Origin: a virus
Strand: one strand, 5' to 3'
DNA length: 21,515 bases
IMG/VR virus record: IMGVR_UViG_3300027911_000075
Coordinates: 1-21,515 of that record
The translations under genes and the position numbers were made by a program. This document shows positions 5,329 through 10,177 of this stretch, in pieces. The notes under the pieces are model-generated. The model searched no databases. It saw only the letters and a list, made by a program, of their open reading frames with translations, and had not been told where the DNA came from. Each line of letters begins with the position of its first letter. Position 1 is the stretch's first letter.

Positions 5329-5529
5329 GCGCGCGAAGTTTCGTTGAATGAACTGCTGTTCCCGGGTCGTGTCCTCAATGTCGAGGCGGGCCCCGTTCTC
5401 GGCGAACAGCCGAATCTCGATCTTTTCCCCACGGTCGGTCGTGATGCAGAGGCATTTGTAGTAGGCGTCCCGCACCTCGTCGAGGGGCGTGATGGTGATA
5501 CGTGCCACTTGGTGGATGCTAAGGTCCAT
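5326..5529 (-). CDS. Hypothetical small protein (67 aa)
   Basis: The ATG at 5529 has AAAGGA seven bases upstream; a longer frame upstream is only the shadow of the preceding gene and linker. The 67-aa product begins MDLSIHQVARITITPLDEV. It alternates strand-like stretches (VARITITPL, KCLCITTD, EKIEIRLFAENGA) and ends in a charged helix (DIEDTTREQQFIQRNFAR). This suggests a small beta-sheet domain of the kind seen in phage-encoded host-binding proteins; the family is not recognised. It is a single-gene unit flanked by linkers B and A. Confidence 0.7.
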   Translation of the reverse strand: MDLSIHQVARITITPLDEVRDAYYKCLCITTDRGEKIEIRLFAENGARLDIEDTTREQQFIQRNFAR

Positions 5530-5605
5530 GTCGATTCCTTTCGGTTGTCGTGAGCCCTGATTGGCCCCCGCTCCTGCGCCCACGAGGGCGCAGTGGCTGG
5601 GGTCA
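5530..5605 (-). repeat. Intergenic linker B (hairpin with reversed loop)
   Basis: Read leftward: TGACCCCAGCCA containing the stop codon of the 144-aa gene, then the same 8-bp stem as linkers A and C, then GGAGCGGGGGCC. After that it diverges to CGACAACCGAAAGGA, the ribosome-binding site of the 67-aa gene. The tetraloop is the reverse complement of that in A and C (on the plus strand ACGA here, TCGT there), as if the stem-loop had been flipped. Confidence 0.8.
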
Positions 5606-6037
5606 TTCCTCGCCGTCGTCCTCGTCGTCCGGGCGCCAGTCTTGCGTAAAGAAATCGCGCGCCAAGGTCTCAAGGTGATCGGCGCACTCGGTCCGCGTGG
5701 GCGCGTTCCCAGTACGGCGGATCGTGCGTGCGTACCACTGGCCAAAGGGCTCCGAGACCTCGTAGTCGAAGACCCCCGGCAGGTCGCGATCGTACGTTCC
5801 GTCCGCTAGCGCGCCCTCGACGTTGGCCAGCAACCAGATGGCCCACGTGGCCACCTCGGTGATAGCCTCCACCTCGCCAAGCCCCTCCGCCTGCTTGAAC
5901 TCGTGGAACCAGCCCTGATCGCCCGGGTGGATGTAGGCGTTCCCTGCGGTCCGGTAGACCTCGTCGAAGAACCCCCGCGTGATAAACGCGGCCGTGGTGG
6001 CCAAGGCCTCCGGGGTGTCAAAGCGAATGGGTGTCAT
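5603..6037 (-). CDS. Hypothetical acidic protein (144 aa)
   Basis: The ATG at 6037 overlaps the stop of the 37-aa gene (ATGA) and is preceded by AGGAGG five bases away. The 144-aa product is the largest of the leftward set. It has helical segments rich in Trp, Phe and Tyr (FITRGFFDEVYRTAG, ITEVATWAIWLLANVEG, FGQWYARTIRRTG) and ends in a very acidic tail (RPDDEDDGEE). Acidic tails of this sort occur in phage inhibitors that mimic DNA, but here that is only a possibility. No family was recognised. Confidence 0.75.
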   Translation of the reverse strand: MTPIRFDTPEALATTAAFITRGFFDEVYRTAGNAYIHPGDQGWFHEFKQAEGLGEVEAITEVATWAIWLLANVEGALADGTYDRDLPGVFDYEVSEPFGQWYARTIRRTGNAPTRTECADHLETLARDFFTQDWRPDDEDDGEE

Positions 6038-6147
6038 GCTGCCTCCTGTGTGTGGGTTTCGACCGTGATGGTGGTGCCGTCGGCGAGCTCAAAGAACTCG
6101 ACGCACGAGCCGTCGTCCCGTTCAACGATGATGACCGAATAATCCAT
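6034..6147 (-). CDS. Very small protein (37 aa)
   Basis: The ATG at 6147 has GAGGAG seven bases upstream, supplied by linker C, and its TGA overlaps the next gene's ATG (GCATGA). The product runs from MDYSVIIVERDDGS to a THTQEAA end, with a VEFFELADGTTITVE core. Two or three beta strands are likely. Good signals at both ends make it a convincing gene in spite of its size. The function is unknown. Confidence 0.65.
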   Translation of the reverse strand: MDYSVIIVERDDGSCVEFFELADGTTITVETHTQEAA

Positions 6148-6153
6148 GCTAAC

Positions 6154-6220
6154 GCTCCTCGTAATGGTGGCCGGGATGGCCCCCGCTCCTGCGCCCTCGT
6201 GGGCGCAGTGGCTGGGGTCA
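6154..6220 (-). repeat. Intergenic linker C (67-bp repeat, 66/67 identical to linker A)
   Basis: It has the same parts as linker A: TGACCCCAGCCA, perfect 8-bp stem with four-base loop, a GGCCATCCCGGCC fold, and ACGAGGAGC as the ribosome-binding site of the 37-aa gene. Here the TGA at its start is not the stop codon: the upstream gene ends at TAG 6225-6223, three bases before the element. Confidence 0.85.
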
Positions 6221-6222
6221 GC

Positions 6223-6435
6223 CTAGACGGGTGCGACCCGCCAGTCCTCGTCCGCGTACGGTTCGTCCATGAAGCCCTCCTCAAACGCCATCTTGGTGCT
6301 GAGCAGCAGGTCCCGGCGCTCCTCCTCGGCCTCGGCCTCGGTCTCGTACGTGACCAGCGCATCGTCGATATCGAGCCCGACGTCCTCCCACTCCCCGTTG
6401 AGCAGGCGGGTCTGCAGCTTCCAGCGCTGTCCCAT
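6223..6435 (-). CDS. Hypothetical small acidic protein (70 aa)
   Basis: The ATG at 6435 has AAGGAG about six bases upstream, inside the last codons of the preceding gene, with a two-base gap between them. The 70-aa product begins MGQRWKLQTRLLNGEWEDVG (a likely beta hairpin), continues with DIDDALVTYETEAEAEEERRDLL (a helix rich in Glu) and ends DEPYADEDWRVAPV. It is strongly acidic. No family was recognised. The same frame is open to 6753, but that longer form would overlap the complete upstream gene and has a poor ribosome-binding site. Confidence 0.7.
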   Translation of the reverse strand: MGQRWKLQTRLLNGEWEDVGLDIDDALVTYETEAEAEEERRDLLLSTKMAFEEGFMDEPYADEDWRVAPV

Positions 6436-6437
6436 GG

Positions 6438-6668
6438 TCACTCCTTCACGCTCAGGACGTCGTCGAGCCGATCGCAGGCCACGAGAAAATGGATGATGTT
6501 CGAGGCCTCGCGGCTCAACTGGCCGTTGTGTTCGAGGATGACGAGCGAGCCCTTGATGAAGCACAGGCGGGCGTCGGCGTACTTTTTGGACTTCGGGGAG
6601 AGCCCCAGCCCCTTGGCCTGAGCGGCCCATGACAGACTGAGGAGGCGTTTGATGTCGTTTGAGAGCAT
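6438..6668 (-). CDS. Hypothetical small protein (76 aa), first gene of leftward operon
   Basis: The ATG at 6668 is preceded by GAAAGG about eight bases away. The 76-aa product is helical and basic in its first half (NDIKRLLSLSWAAQAKGLGLSPKSKKYADAR) and hydrophobic to acidic in its second half (IIHFLVACDRLDDVLSVKE). No DNA-binding motif or enzyme motif is evident. As the promoter-proximal gene of the leftward operon it is probably expressed early and strongly; that is inference from position. Confidence 0.7.
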   Translation of the reverse strand: MLSNDIKRLLSLSWAAQAKGLGLSPKSKKYADARLCFIKGSLVILEHNGQLSREASNIIHFLVACDRLDDVLSVKE

Positions 6669-6916
6669 GGTGACGGCCTTTCATGTTGGTGATGATTGGG
6701 TAATCGGTGGTACGGAACGGATCTTGAGGCCTTTCGGGGGGCTTGTGTGTCATAAACCTGCAGAAAGCAATAAAATTGCGTCTTCGATCAAAAGACGCAA
6801 TAATCTTGCTTCAGGGTCGGCGTTGCCAGTCGCGTGCCATTGCCTATTGACTACGGGTCATTTATCCTGATTTTCGACGCACTCATAGAGTGCTAACCGC
6901 AACCCGGCAATCCACG
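6669..6916. promoter_or_regulatory. Divergent intergenic region, relatively AT-rich
   Basis: This region separates the leftward operon from the rightward gene at 6917, so promoters for both directions should be here. It is visibly richer in A+T than its surroundings, most of all at 6750-6880. TTGACT at 6847-6852 could be a -35 box for rightward transcription, but no good -10 box stands 16-18 bases downstream. I could not pick a convincing leftward promoter either. The long palindrome at 6765-6811 is the main feature. Confidence 0.5.
6765..6811. promoter_or_regulatory. Long interrupted palindrome (operator or terminator-like hairpin)
   Basis: ATTGCGTCTT (6775-6784) and AAGACGCAAT (6792-6801) are perfect 10-bp arms around a seven-base loop. 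Outside them AAGCAA (6765-6770) and TTGCTT (6806-6811) pair again after four unpaired bases on each side. Read leftward the inner hairpin is followed by TTTATTGCTTT, so it could end leftward transcription. Its place in a divergent promoter region also suits a repressor-binding site. Confidence 0.65.
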
Positions 6917-7207
6917 ATGACCTCACTCGTCCTTGACATCAGCGATACAGGCATCGAGGCCGTCCTCGATGGCCAGCAGCTCCCCGATCTCTCTAGCTGG
7001 GAGGACGTCGAGCAGCTGGTCGAGCAGCACTTCCCGGCCCTTATGCAGGGCGGTGAGGAGGGTCAGGAGGAGGGGCAGGAGGGCGACGACCAACCCGGGG
7101 ATCAGGACGCCAAGGACTCTAGCTCGATCCCGACCGCCAGCCAGATGTGGCAGAACGAGGCCGCAGCCCGGATGCATAAGCGGACCACCGTCATGGCGAT
7201 GTCCTAG
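6917..7207 (+). CDS. Hypothetical acidic protein (96 aa)
   Basis: I take the ATG at 6917; an in-frame GTG at 6890 is possible. Neither has a clear Shine-Dalgarno, so the gene may be leaderless or weakly translated. The product begins MTSLVLDISDTGIEAVLDG and has a DVEQLVEQHFPALMQ helix. A Gly/Glu/Gln repeat (EEGQ/EEGQEGD) and an acidic DDQPGDQDAKDSSS linker follow, and it ends in a basic patch (ARMHKRTTV). Such a layout suggests a small protein with two ends joined by a flexible acidic linker. No family was recognised. The DnaA-box cluster begins two bases after its stop. Confidence 0.6.
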   Translation: MTSLVLDISDTGIEAVLDGQQLPDLSSWEDVEQLVEQHFPALMQGGEEGQEEGQEGDDQPGDQDAKDSSSIPTASQMWQNEAAARMHKRTTVMAMS

Positions 7208-7208
7208 T

Positions 7209-7247
7209 TGTGGATAACCCCCAAACTGTGGATAAGGCTGTGGACAA
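7209..7247 (-). promoter_or_regulatory. Cluster of three DnaA boxes
   Basis: On the minus strand, perfect E. coli-type boxes TTATCCACA lie at 7209-7217 and 7227-7235, and a third, TTGTCCACA (one mismatch), at 7239-7247. All three have the same orientation with 9-bp and 3-bp gaps. DnaA boxes of this quality in tandem are rare by chance in GC-rich DNA and typically mark origins or DnaA-regulated promoters. Confidence 0.8.
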
Positions 7248-7326
7248 CCACCCCATATCTGGGGGCCGCCATAACCCGCAACCCGGGGCCTCTGTAAGTC
7301 ATTGAATCCACTGGTTCAGCATACGA

Positions 7327-7352
7327 CTTCTGGTAATGCGCGGTACCAGAAG
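7327..7352. repeat. Perfect 9-bp inverted repeat
   Basis: CTTCTGGTA (7327-7335) and TACCAGAAG (7344-7352) are separated by eight bases. There is no T-tract on either side, so a protein-binding site is more likely than a terminator. It lies between the arms of the larger inverted pair 7274-7285/7387-7398. Confidence 0.65.
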
Positions 7353-7598
7353 CGGGCTGCTGACTGTCGTTCAGCACCCGTGCTGGCGGGTTGCGGGTCA
7401 TCCGGCGCTGGGCGGAGACCGGTACTATAGCTCTCGGGACTGGCCGGATGGGTCCTGTTGCAGGGCCCCCCATACCCCCCTTTCAAGCGCCCTCCCCCGG
7501 GGTACCGGGGAGAGAAGTCTAATCTGACTGGGCGCGGCGCGGGCAGCGGTTAAGAACTAAATTCTGTGTTAAGATGGCGCCCTCAACCAGGAGGGTCC

Positions 7599-8069
7599 AT
7601 GAAGTCCACCAAGAGCCAGTACGAGATCTGGGAAGCAAACCAGCGCGCGCGGGAGGCGGGCAAACGGTATTGCGTTAAGTGCGACACCGTCAAGGAGGCC
7701 GTCGACTTTAACCCCTCCGACCGCGAACGCCTCGGCGCCTACTGCCGGGCGTGCAAGCAAAAATACAACCGGGACCGGTACCTAGCCAAGGGCCATCTTG
7801 AGAGCCCAAGCAAGCACCGGTCCGAGACCTACGGACTTAGCGAGGAGCAGTACCAGCAGCTGATGGCGGACCAGGGCCACCGGTGCGGTTCCTGCGAAAT
7901 CGAGCTCACGGCGCTCCACCGCAGAAAGGTCCATGTCGACCATGACCACGCCACCGGCAGGGTCCGCGGGATCCTGTGCATGTGGTGCAACGTAATGCTC
8001 GGCGGCGCGCGCGATAACCCGGACAGCCTTCGGGGCGCGATCCAATACCTACAAAGAACGCGTTCGTAG
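7599..8069 (+). CDS. HNH endonuclease, recombination endonuclease VII-like
   Basis: The ATG at 7599 follows AGGAGGG closely. The 156-aa protein has a first zinc site (Cys25, Cys28, Cys49, Cys52), then YGLSEEQYQQLMADQGHRC leading to a second site (Cys96, Cys99, Cys127, Cys130). Between the two pairs of that site is the catalytic core DHDH (114-117) with RVRGILCMWCNVMLG, where Asn131 completes the ββα-metal motif. This pattern is the endonuclease VII family signature (T4 gp49 resolves branched DNA before packaging). Phage members may be resolvases or free-standing homing-type nucleases. The last three codons and the TAG stop lie inside the tRNA-Gly gene. Confidence 0.93.
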   Translation: MKSTKSQYEIWEANQRAREAGKRYCVKCDTVKEAVDFNPSDRERLGAYCRACKQKYNRDRYLAKGHLESPSKHRSETYGLSEEQYQQLMADQGHRCGSCEIELTALHRRKVHVDHDHATGRVRGILCMWCNVMLGGARDNPDSLRGAIQYLQRTRS

Positions 8070-8133
8070 CTCGAAGGCCGAGCCACGGTTTTCCAAACCG
8101 ACGGTGAGGGTTCGATTCCCTCCGGACGCTCCA
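8060..8133 (+). tRNA. tRNA-Gly (anticodon UCC), CCA encoded
   Basis: The acceptor stem GCGTTCG (8060-8066) pairs with CGGACGC (8123-8129), with one G-T wobble. The D-arm is GCTC/GAGC with a seven-base loop containing GG. The anticodon arm CGGT/ACCG has the loop TTTCCAA (8090-8096), anticodon TCC at 8092-8094. A four-base variable region, T-arm GAGGG/CCCTC with loop TTCGATT, discriminator T and CCA (8131-8133) follow. U73 is a usual tRNA-Gly identity base in bacteria. The only defect is an A-A mismatch at pair 27-43. Its first ten bases overlap the end of the HNH gene. Confidence 0.93.
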
Positions 8134-8205
8134 ATTCAAATGCCGACCCGGGCGGGCGGCACAAACCAAGACCGGTCCTCGCGCCGGCGCAGCAAGGAGA
8201 ATCAC

Positions 8206-8970
8206 ATGGCAGGACGACCGAGCTTTCGTGGACGGATGGGCGTTGAGGACGGCAAAAACGGCGAGCAGGACCGCGCCGAGATGAGCCGCGGTACCGGACC
8301 CAAGGAGCGCCGCACCTGGGGCGAAAAACCTAACGACGGGGTTGTCAGTGTTACGGGTGGCCCGGACAGCAAGCACGGCGGAAGCGAATACTCCGGCAGC
8401 CGCTCCTCCTTTTCCGATACCACGAGCGGCGGCGCCGAGCGCTCCGAGCGCGGAACCGGCCCCTGGCCGGAGGGCGTCAGCCCCCCGAACACGGTCCCGA
8501 TGCCCATCATGGCGCGGGGCGAAAGCGCGCCCGGCAACTATGACACGACCGGCGACAAGCTGGACCTGCGCGGCAGCCTGGGTAACACCCGGCAGGCGGC
8601 CTACAACGACCGCCCGGGCCAGGGCAACAGCTCCGATGGCGGCTTCCGGGGAGAGATCCTTGGCCGCTACAAGTCCAACTTCTACAACAAGGTCGGCCAG
8701 GGTCATAACGACGGGGAGGGCGACAGCGGCTCCGGCGAGGACACCTACACCCGCCACAAAAAGATCGAGGGCTTCGGGGGCGGCAAGAGCACCTTCCAGA
8801 GCTTCAGCGAGGACTACAACAACCTGGGCGACAAGGGCGCGATCGTCGGCCACGACGACGGCGAGGGCGACAGCGGTTCGGGCCCCATCAACAGCGCCAT
8901 GGGCGGCGGCCGGCCCAAGGCCGTCAAGGGCTTCAGCAACGACGGCGGCCTCAAGAACGGGATGATCTAG
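8206..8970 (+). CDS. Gly/Ser-rich low-complexity protein (254 aa)
   Basis: The ATG at 8206 has AAGGAG seven bases upstream; open sequence before it runs through the tRNA and is not coding. The 254-aa product is hydrophilic and rich in Gly, Ser, Asp and Arg, with few hydrophobic residues, so it is probably mostly disordered. HNDGEGDSGSG near residue 167 returns as HDDGEGDSGSG near 219, each followed by a basic and then FGGG- or FSNDGG-type stretch. This indicates an internal duplication of about 50 residues. I do not recognise a family. Its place just before the packaging genes suggests a virion or DNA-associated protein, which is inference. Confidence 0.75.
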   Translation: MAGRPSFRGRMGVEDGKNGEQDRAEMSRGTGPKERRTWGEKPNDGVVSVTGGPDSKHGGSEYSGSRSSFSDTTSGGAERSERGTGPWPEGVSPPNTVPMPIMARGESAPGNYDTTGDKLDLRGSLGNTRQAAYNDRPGQGNSSDGGFRGEILGRYKSNFYNKVGQGHNDGEGDSGSGEDTYTRHKKIEGFGGGKSTFQSFSEDYNNLGDKGAIVGHDDGEGDSGSGPINSAMGGGRPKAVKGFSNDGGLKNGMI

Positions 8971-8971
8971 C

Positions 8972-9163
8972 ATGTACGCCGAGACCCAGCTCCGCCAGAT
9001 CCACGCGCTTTCGGAGAAGGTGGACCGGGTCTCCGCGGCGCGCGAGCGCAAAAGTAAAATCCAAGGTAGAATCCCAGTATCTGGTTCCGCCGACCAGTTT
9101 AGAACGGCGACAGATCCAGCCTCAACCCGGTACATCATTGAAAAGGGTGAAGCCCTGTCATGA
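8972..9163 (+). CDS. Hypothetical small protein (63 aa)
   Basis: The ATG follows the previous stop by one base; GGGATG upstream is a poor ribosome-binding site, so coupling is likely. The product is 63 aa and begins with a charged helix (ETQLRQIHALSEKVDRVSAARERKSK) that could form a coiled coil, followed by a polar tail ending EKGEALS. Its TGA overlaps the ATG of the lipoprotein gene. No family was recognised. Confidence 0.65.
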   Translation: MYAETQLRQIHALSEKVDRVSAARERKSKIQGRIPVSGSADQFRTATDPASTRYIIEKGEALS

Positions 9164-9546
9164 AGCTCATACGCGCACTGGCCCTCCTGTGGGTCCTGGT
9201 TGCGGCCTCCTGCACCATGGAGCCCGTGGCGGCCCATGATATGGAGCCCGCGGGCTGCAAGATCCTGGCCACGGACCTTTTCCGGGTTACGGAGCTGCGT
9301 GACGCCGGGGCCCTGGTTGCGGCGCAGCACGAGGCCGCCAACCGCGGCATCCTAGCCTGCCGCCAGAAGCTCGGGAGCGAGTGCGTGTACTACGACCGGG
9401 AGGACGTAGCGCTCGTGCACCGCCTGATCGACGCGATCTACGCCCCGGATATGTCGCGCGCCACCCCCAAGGACGTCGGGGTAGCCGTATACCGGAACTG
9501 TCTGGAGCGGGCCCCGGGCAGCGCCCAGGTTCCGGTCCAGGGTTAG
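9160..9546 (+). CDS. Probable lipoprotein or exported cysteine-containing protein (128 aa)
   Basis: The start is the ATG in the ATGA overlap. Residues 1-18 (MKLIRALALLWVLVAASC) are a short basic N-terminus, a hydrophobic core and VAASC, a plausible lipobox with Cys18, so signal peptidase II processing is likely. The mature part has four more cysteines (in GCKIL, LACRQK, ECVYYD and NCLERA), which could form two disulfides in the periplasm. The size is larger than a typical Rz1-type outer spanin, it is not proline-rich, and no partner overlaps it. It may act in the host envelope, for instance in exclusion. No family was recognised. Confidence 0.7.
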   Translation: MKLIRALALLWVLVAASCTMEPVAAHDMEPAGCKILATDLFRVTELRDAGALVAAQHEAANRGILACRQKLGSECVYYDREDVALVHRLIDAIYAPDMSRATPKDVGVAVYRNCLERAPGSAQVPVQG

Positions 9547-9549
9547 GGT

Positions 9550-10005
9550 ATAGCCAAGCCGACGCTTAAACCGCGGGCTGCGGCGATCGCCGCCGGCGCC
9601 CGCCAGTACCTTACCGGCAAGCCCTGCCGCAAGGCCGGGCACAGCTCGCCCCGGTATACCTCCAACGGTAACTGCGTGGCCTGCGACTCGAGCGTCCACT
9701 ACGCCCGAAAAAAGGCAGCCCGGGACAGCAAAGCCACCCGGCCACGGCCGGCGGGGTGTGAGACCTGCGGGTCCCGCGAGCTCCTCCATTACGACCACTG
9801 CCACGCCTCGGGTGAGTTCCGGGGCTGGCTGTGCAGGAACTGCAACATAGCGCTCGGGCACGTCCAGGACAGGCCCGAGATACTGCGCGCGCTCGCGCGC
9901 TACCTAGAGGACTATCGGCCCCCATCGGCGCAGCTCGCCGCGGACCTGGGCCTACGAAGGAAGCAGGGGGGTAGTAAAAATGAAGCTCACGACCGACTAC
10001 CGTAA
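9550..10005 (+). CDS. Second endonuclease VII-like HNH protein (non-canonical start)
   Basis: The frame is open from 9547, directly after the in-frame TAG of the previous gene. Good family features begin early: YLTGKPC with GHSSPRYTSNGNCVAC (Cys26, Cys42, Cys45), then CETC (70-73), the catalytic DHCH (82-85), FRGWLCRNCNIALG (Cys95, Cys98, Asn99) and a C-terminal helix. The only canonical start, GTG 9676, falls between Cys42 and Cys45 and would destroy the first zinc site. The most likely start is therefore ATA at 9550, giving a natural AKPTLKPRAA N-terminus; a decayed ATG or read-through of the TAG are alternatives. The role would be DNA resolution or homing, as for the first HNH protein. Confidence 0.75.
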   Translation: MAKPTLKPRAAAIAAGARQYLTGKPCRKAGHSSPRYTSNGNCVACDSSVHYARKKAARDSKATRPRPAGCETCGSRELLHYDHCHASGEFRGWLCRNCNIALGHVQDRPEILRALARYLEDYRPPSAQLAADLGLRRKQGGSKNEAHDRLP

Positions 10006-10177
10006 CGCGCTACCCTCGTCGACCTTCGCCGGCCCCGACCGGAGCTACCCGGTCCCTGACGCGTCCCACGCCGCCAACGCCAAGGCCCGCGCCACCCAGA
10101 TGGTCAAGAAGGGGAAGCTCAGCATGGCCGAAAAGAAAAAGATAGACGCAAAAGCCAACCGGGTGCTGGGCAAGTGA
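9980..10177 (+). CDS. DUF6582-like small protein (65 aa)
   Basis: The ATG at 9980 has AGGGGGG upstream and overlaps the end of the HNH gene by 26 bases. The product begins MKLTTDYRNALPSSTFAGP and contains RSYPVPDASHAANAKARATQMVKKGKLS followed by a basic AEKKKIDAKANRVLGK tail. The pattern of ALP-S-FA, YP-PD, HA-NA-AR and a lysine-rich end is shared by many small phage proteins grouped (from memory) as DUF6582. These often lie near the terminase or capsid genes and have no proven function. A basic, helical, DNA-binding role is plausible but unproven. Confidence 0.75.
   Translation: MKLTTDYRNALPSSTFAGPDRSYPVPDASHAANAKARATQMVKKGKLSMAEKKKIDAKANRVLGK

Larger units (their letters stand above)
7208..7598. 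other. 391-nt noncoding region before the late genes
   Basis: I find no gene with a ribosome-binding site in this stretch. It contains, in order: three DnaA boxes (7209-7247); a 12-bp inverted pair ACCCGCAACCCG (7274-7285) and CGGGTTGCGGGT (7387-7398); a 9-bp stem (7327-7352); a GC-rich hairpin CCCCGG/CCGGGG (7495-7510); and an A/T-rich strip (7548-7575) with TGTGTTAAGAT (7566-7576), a weak extended -10 candidate for the downstream genes. TACTATAG at 7423-7430 is another weak -10 candidate without a matching -35. The layout suits a replication origin combined with a late promoter. Confidence 0.5.

Noticed and set aside
6223-6753. Longer form of the 70-aa leftward gene, starting at 6753
   Set aside because: It would overlap the complete 76-aa gene, has a poor ribosome-binding site and shows shadow-like Arg/Pro/His-rich sequence in the overlap.
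6847-6875. Sigma-70 promoter with TTGACT
   Set aside because: The -35 box is good, but nothing close to TATAAT is found at 16-18 bp spacing, so it is not listed as a promoter.
7495-7510. Rho-independent terminator before the HNH gene
   Set aside because: The CCCCGG/CCGGGG hairpin is followed by AGAGAAG, not a T-tract, and no rightward gene lies close upstream.
8100-8133. tRNA 3' end as a phage attachment site
   Set aside because: The tRNA is complete rather than a fragment and no integrase gene is visible in the window, so there is no support for integration here.
7906-9330. Leftward 474-codon open frame
   Set aside because: It runs through the tRNA and is opposite three rightward genes with good signals.
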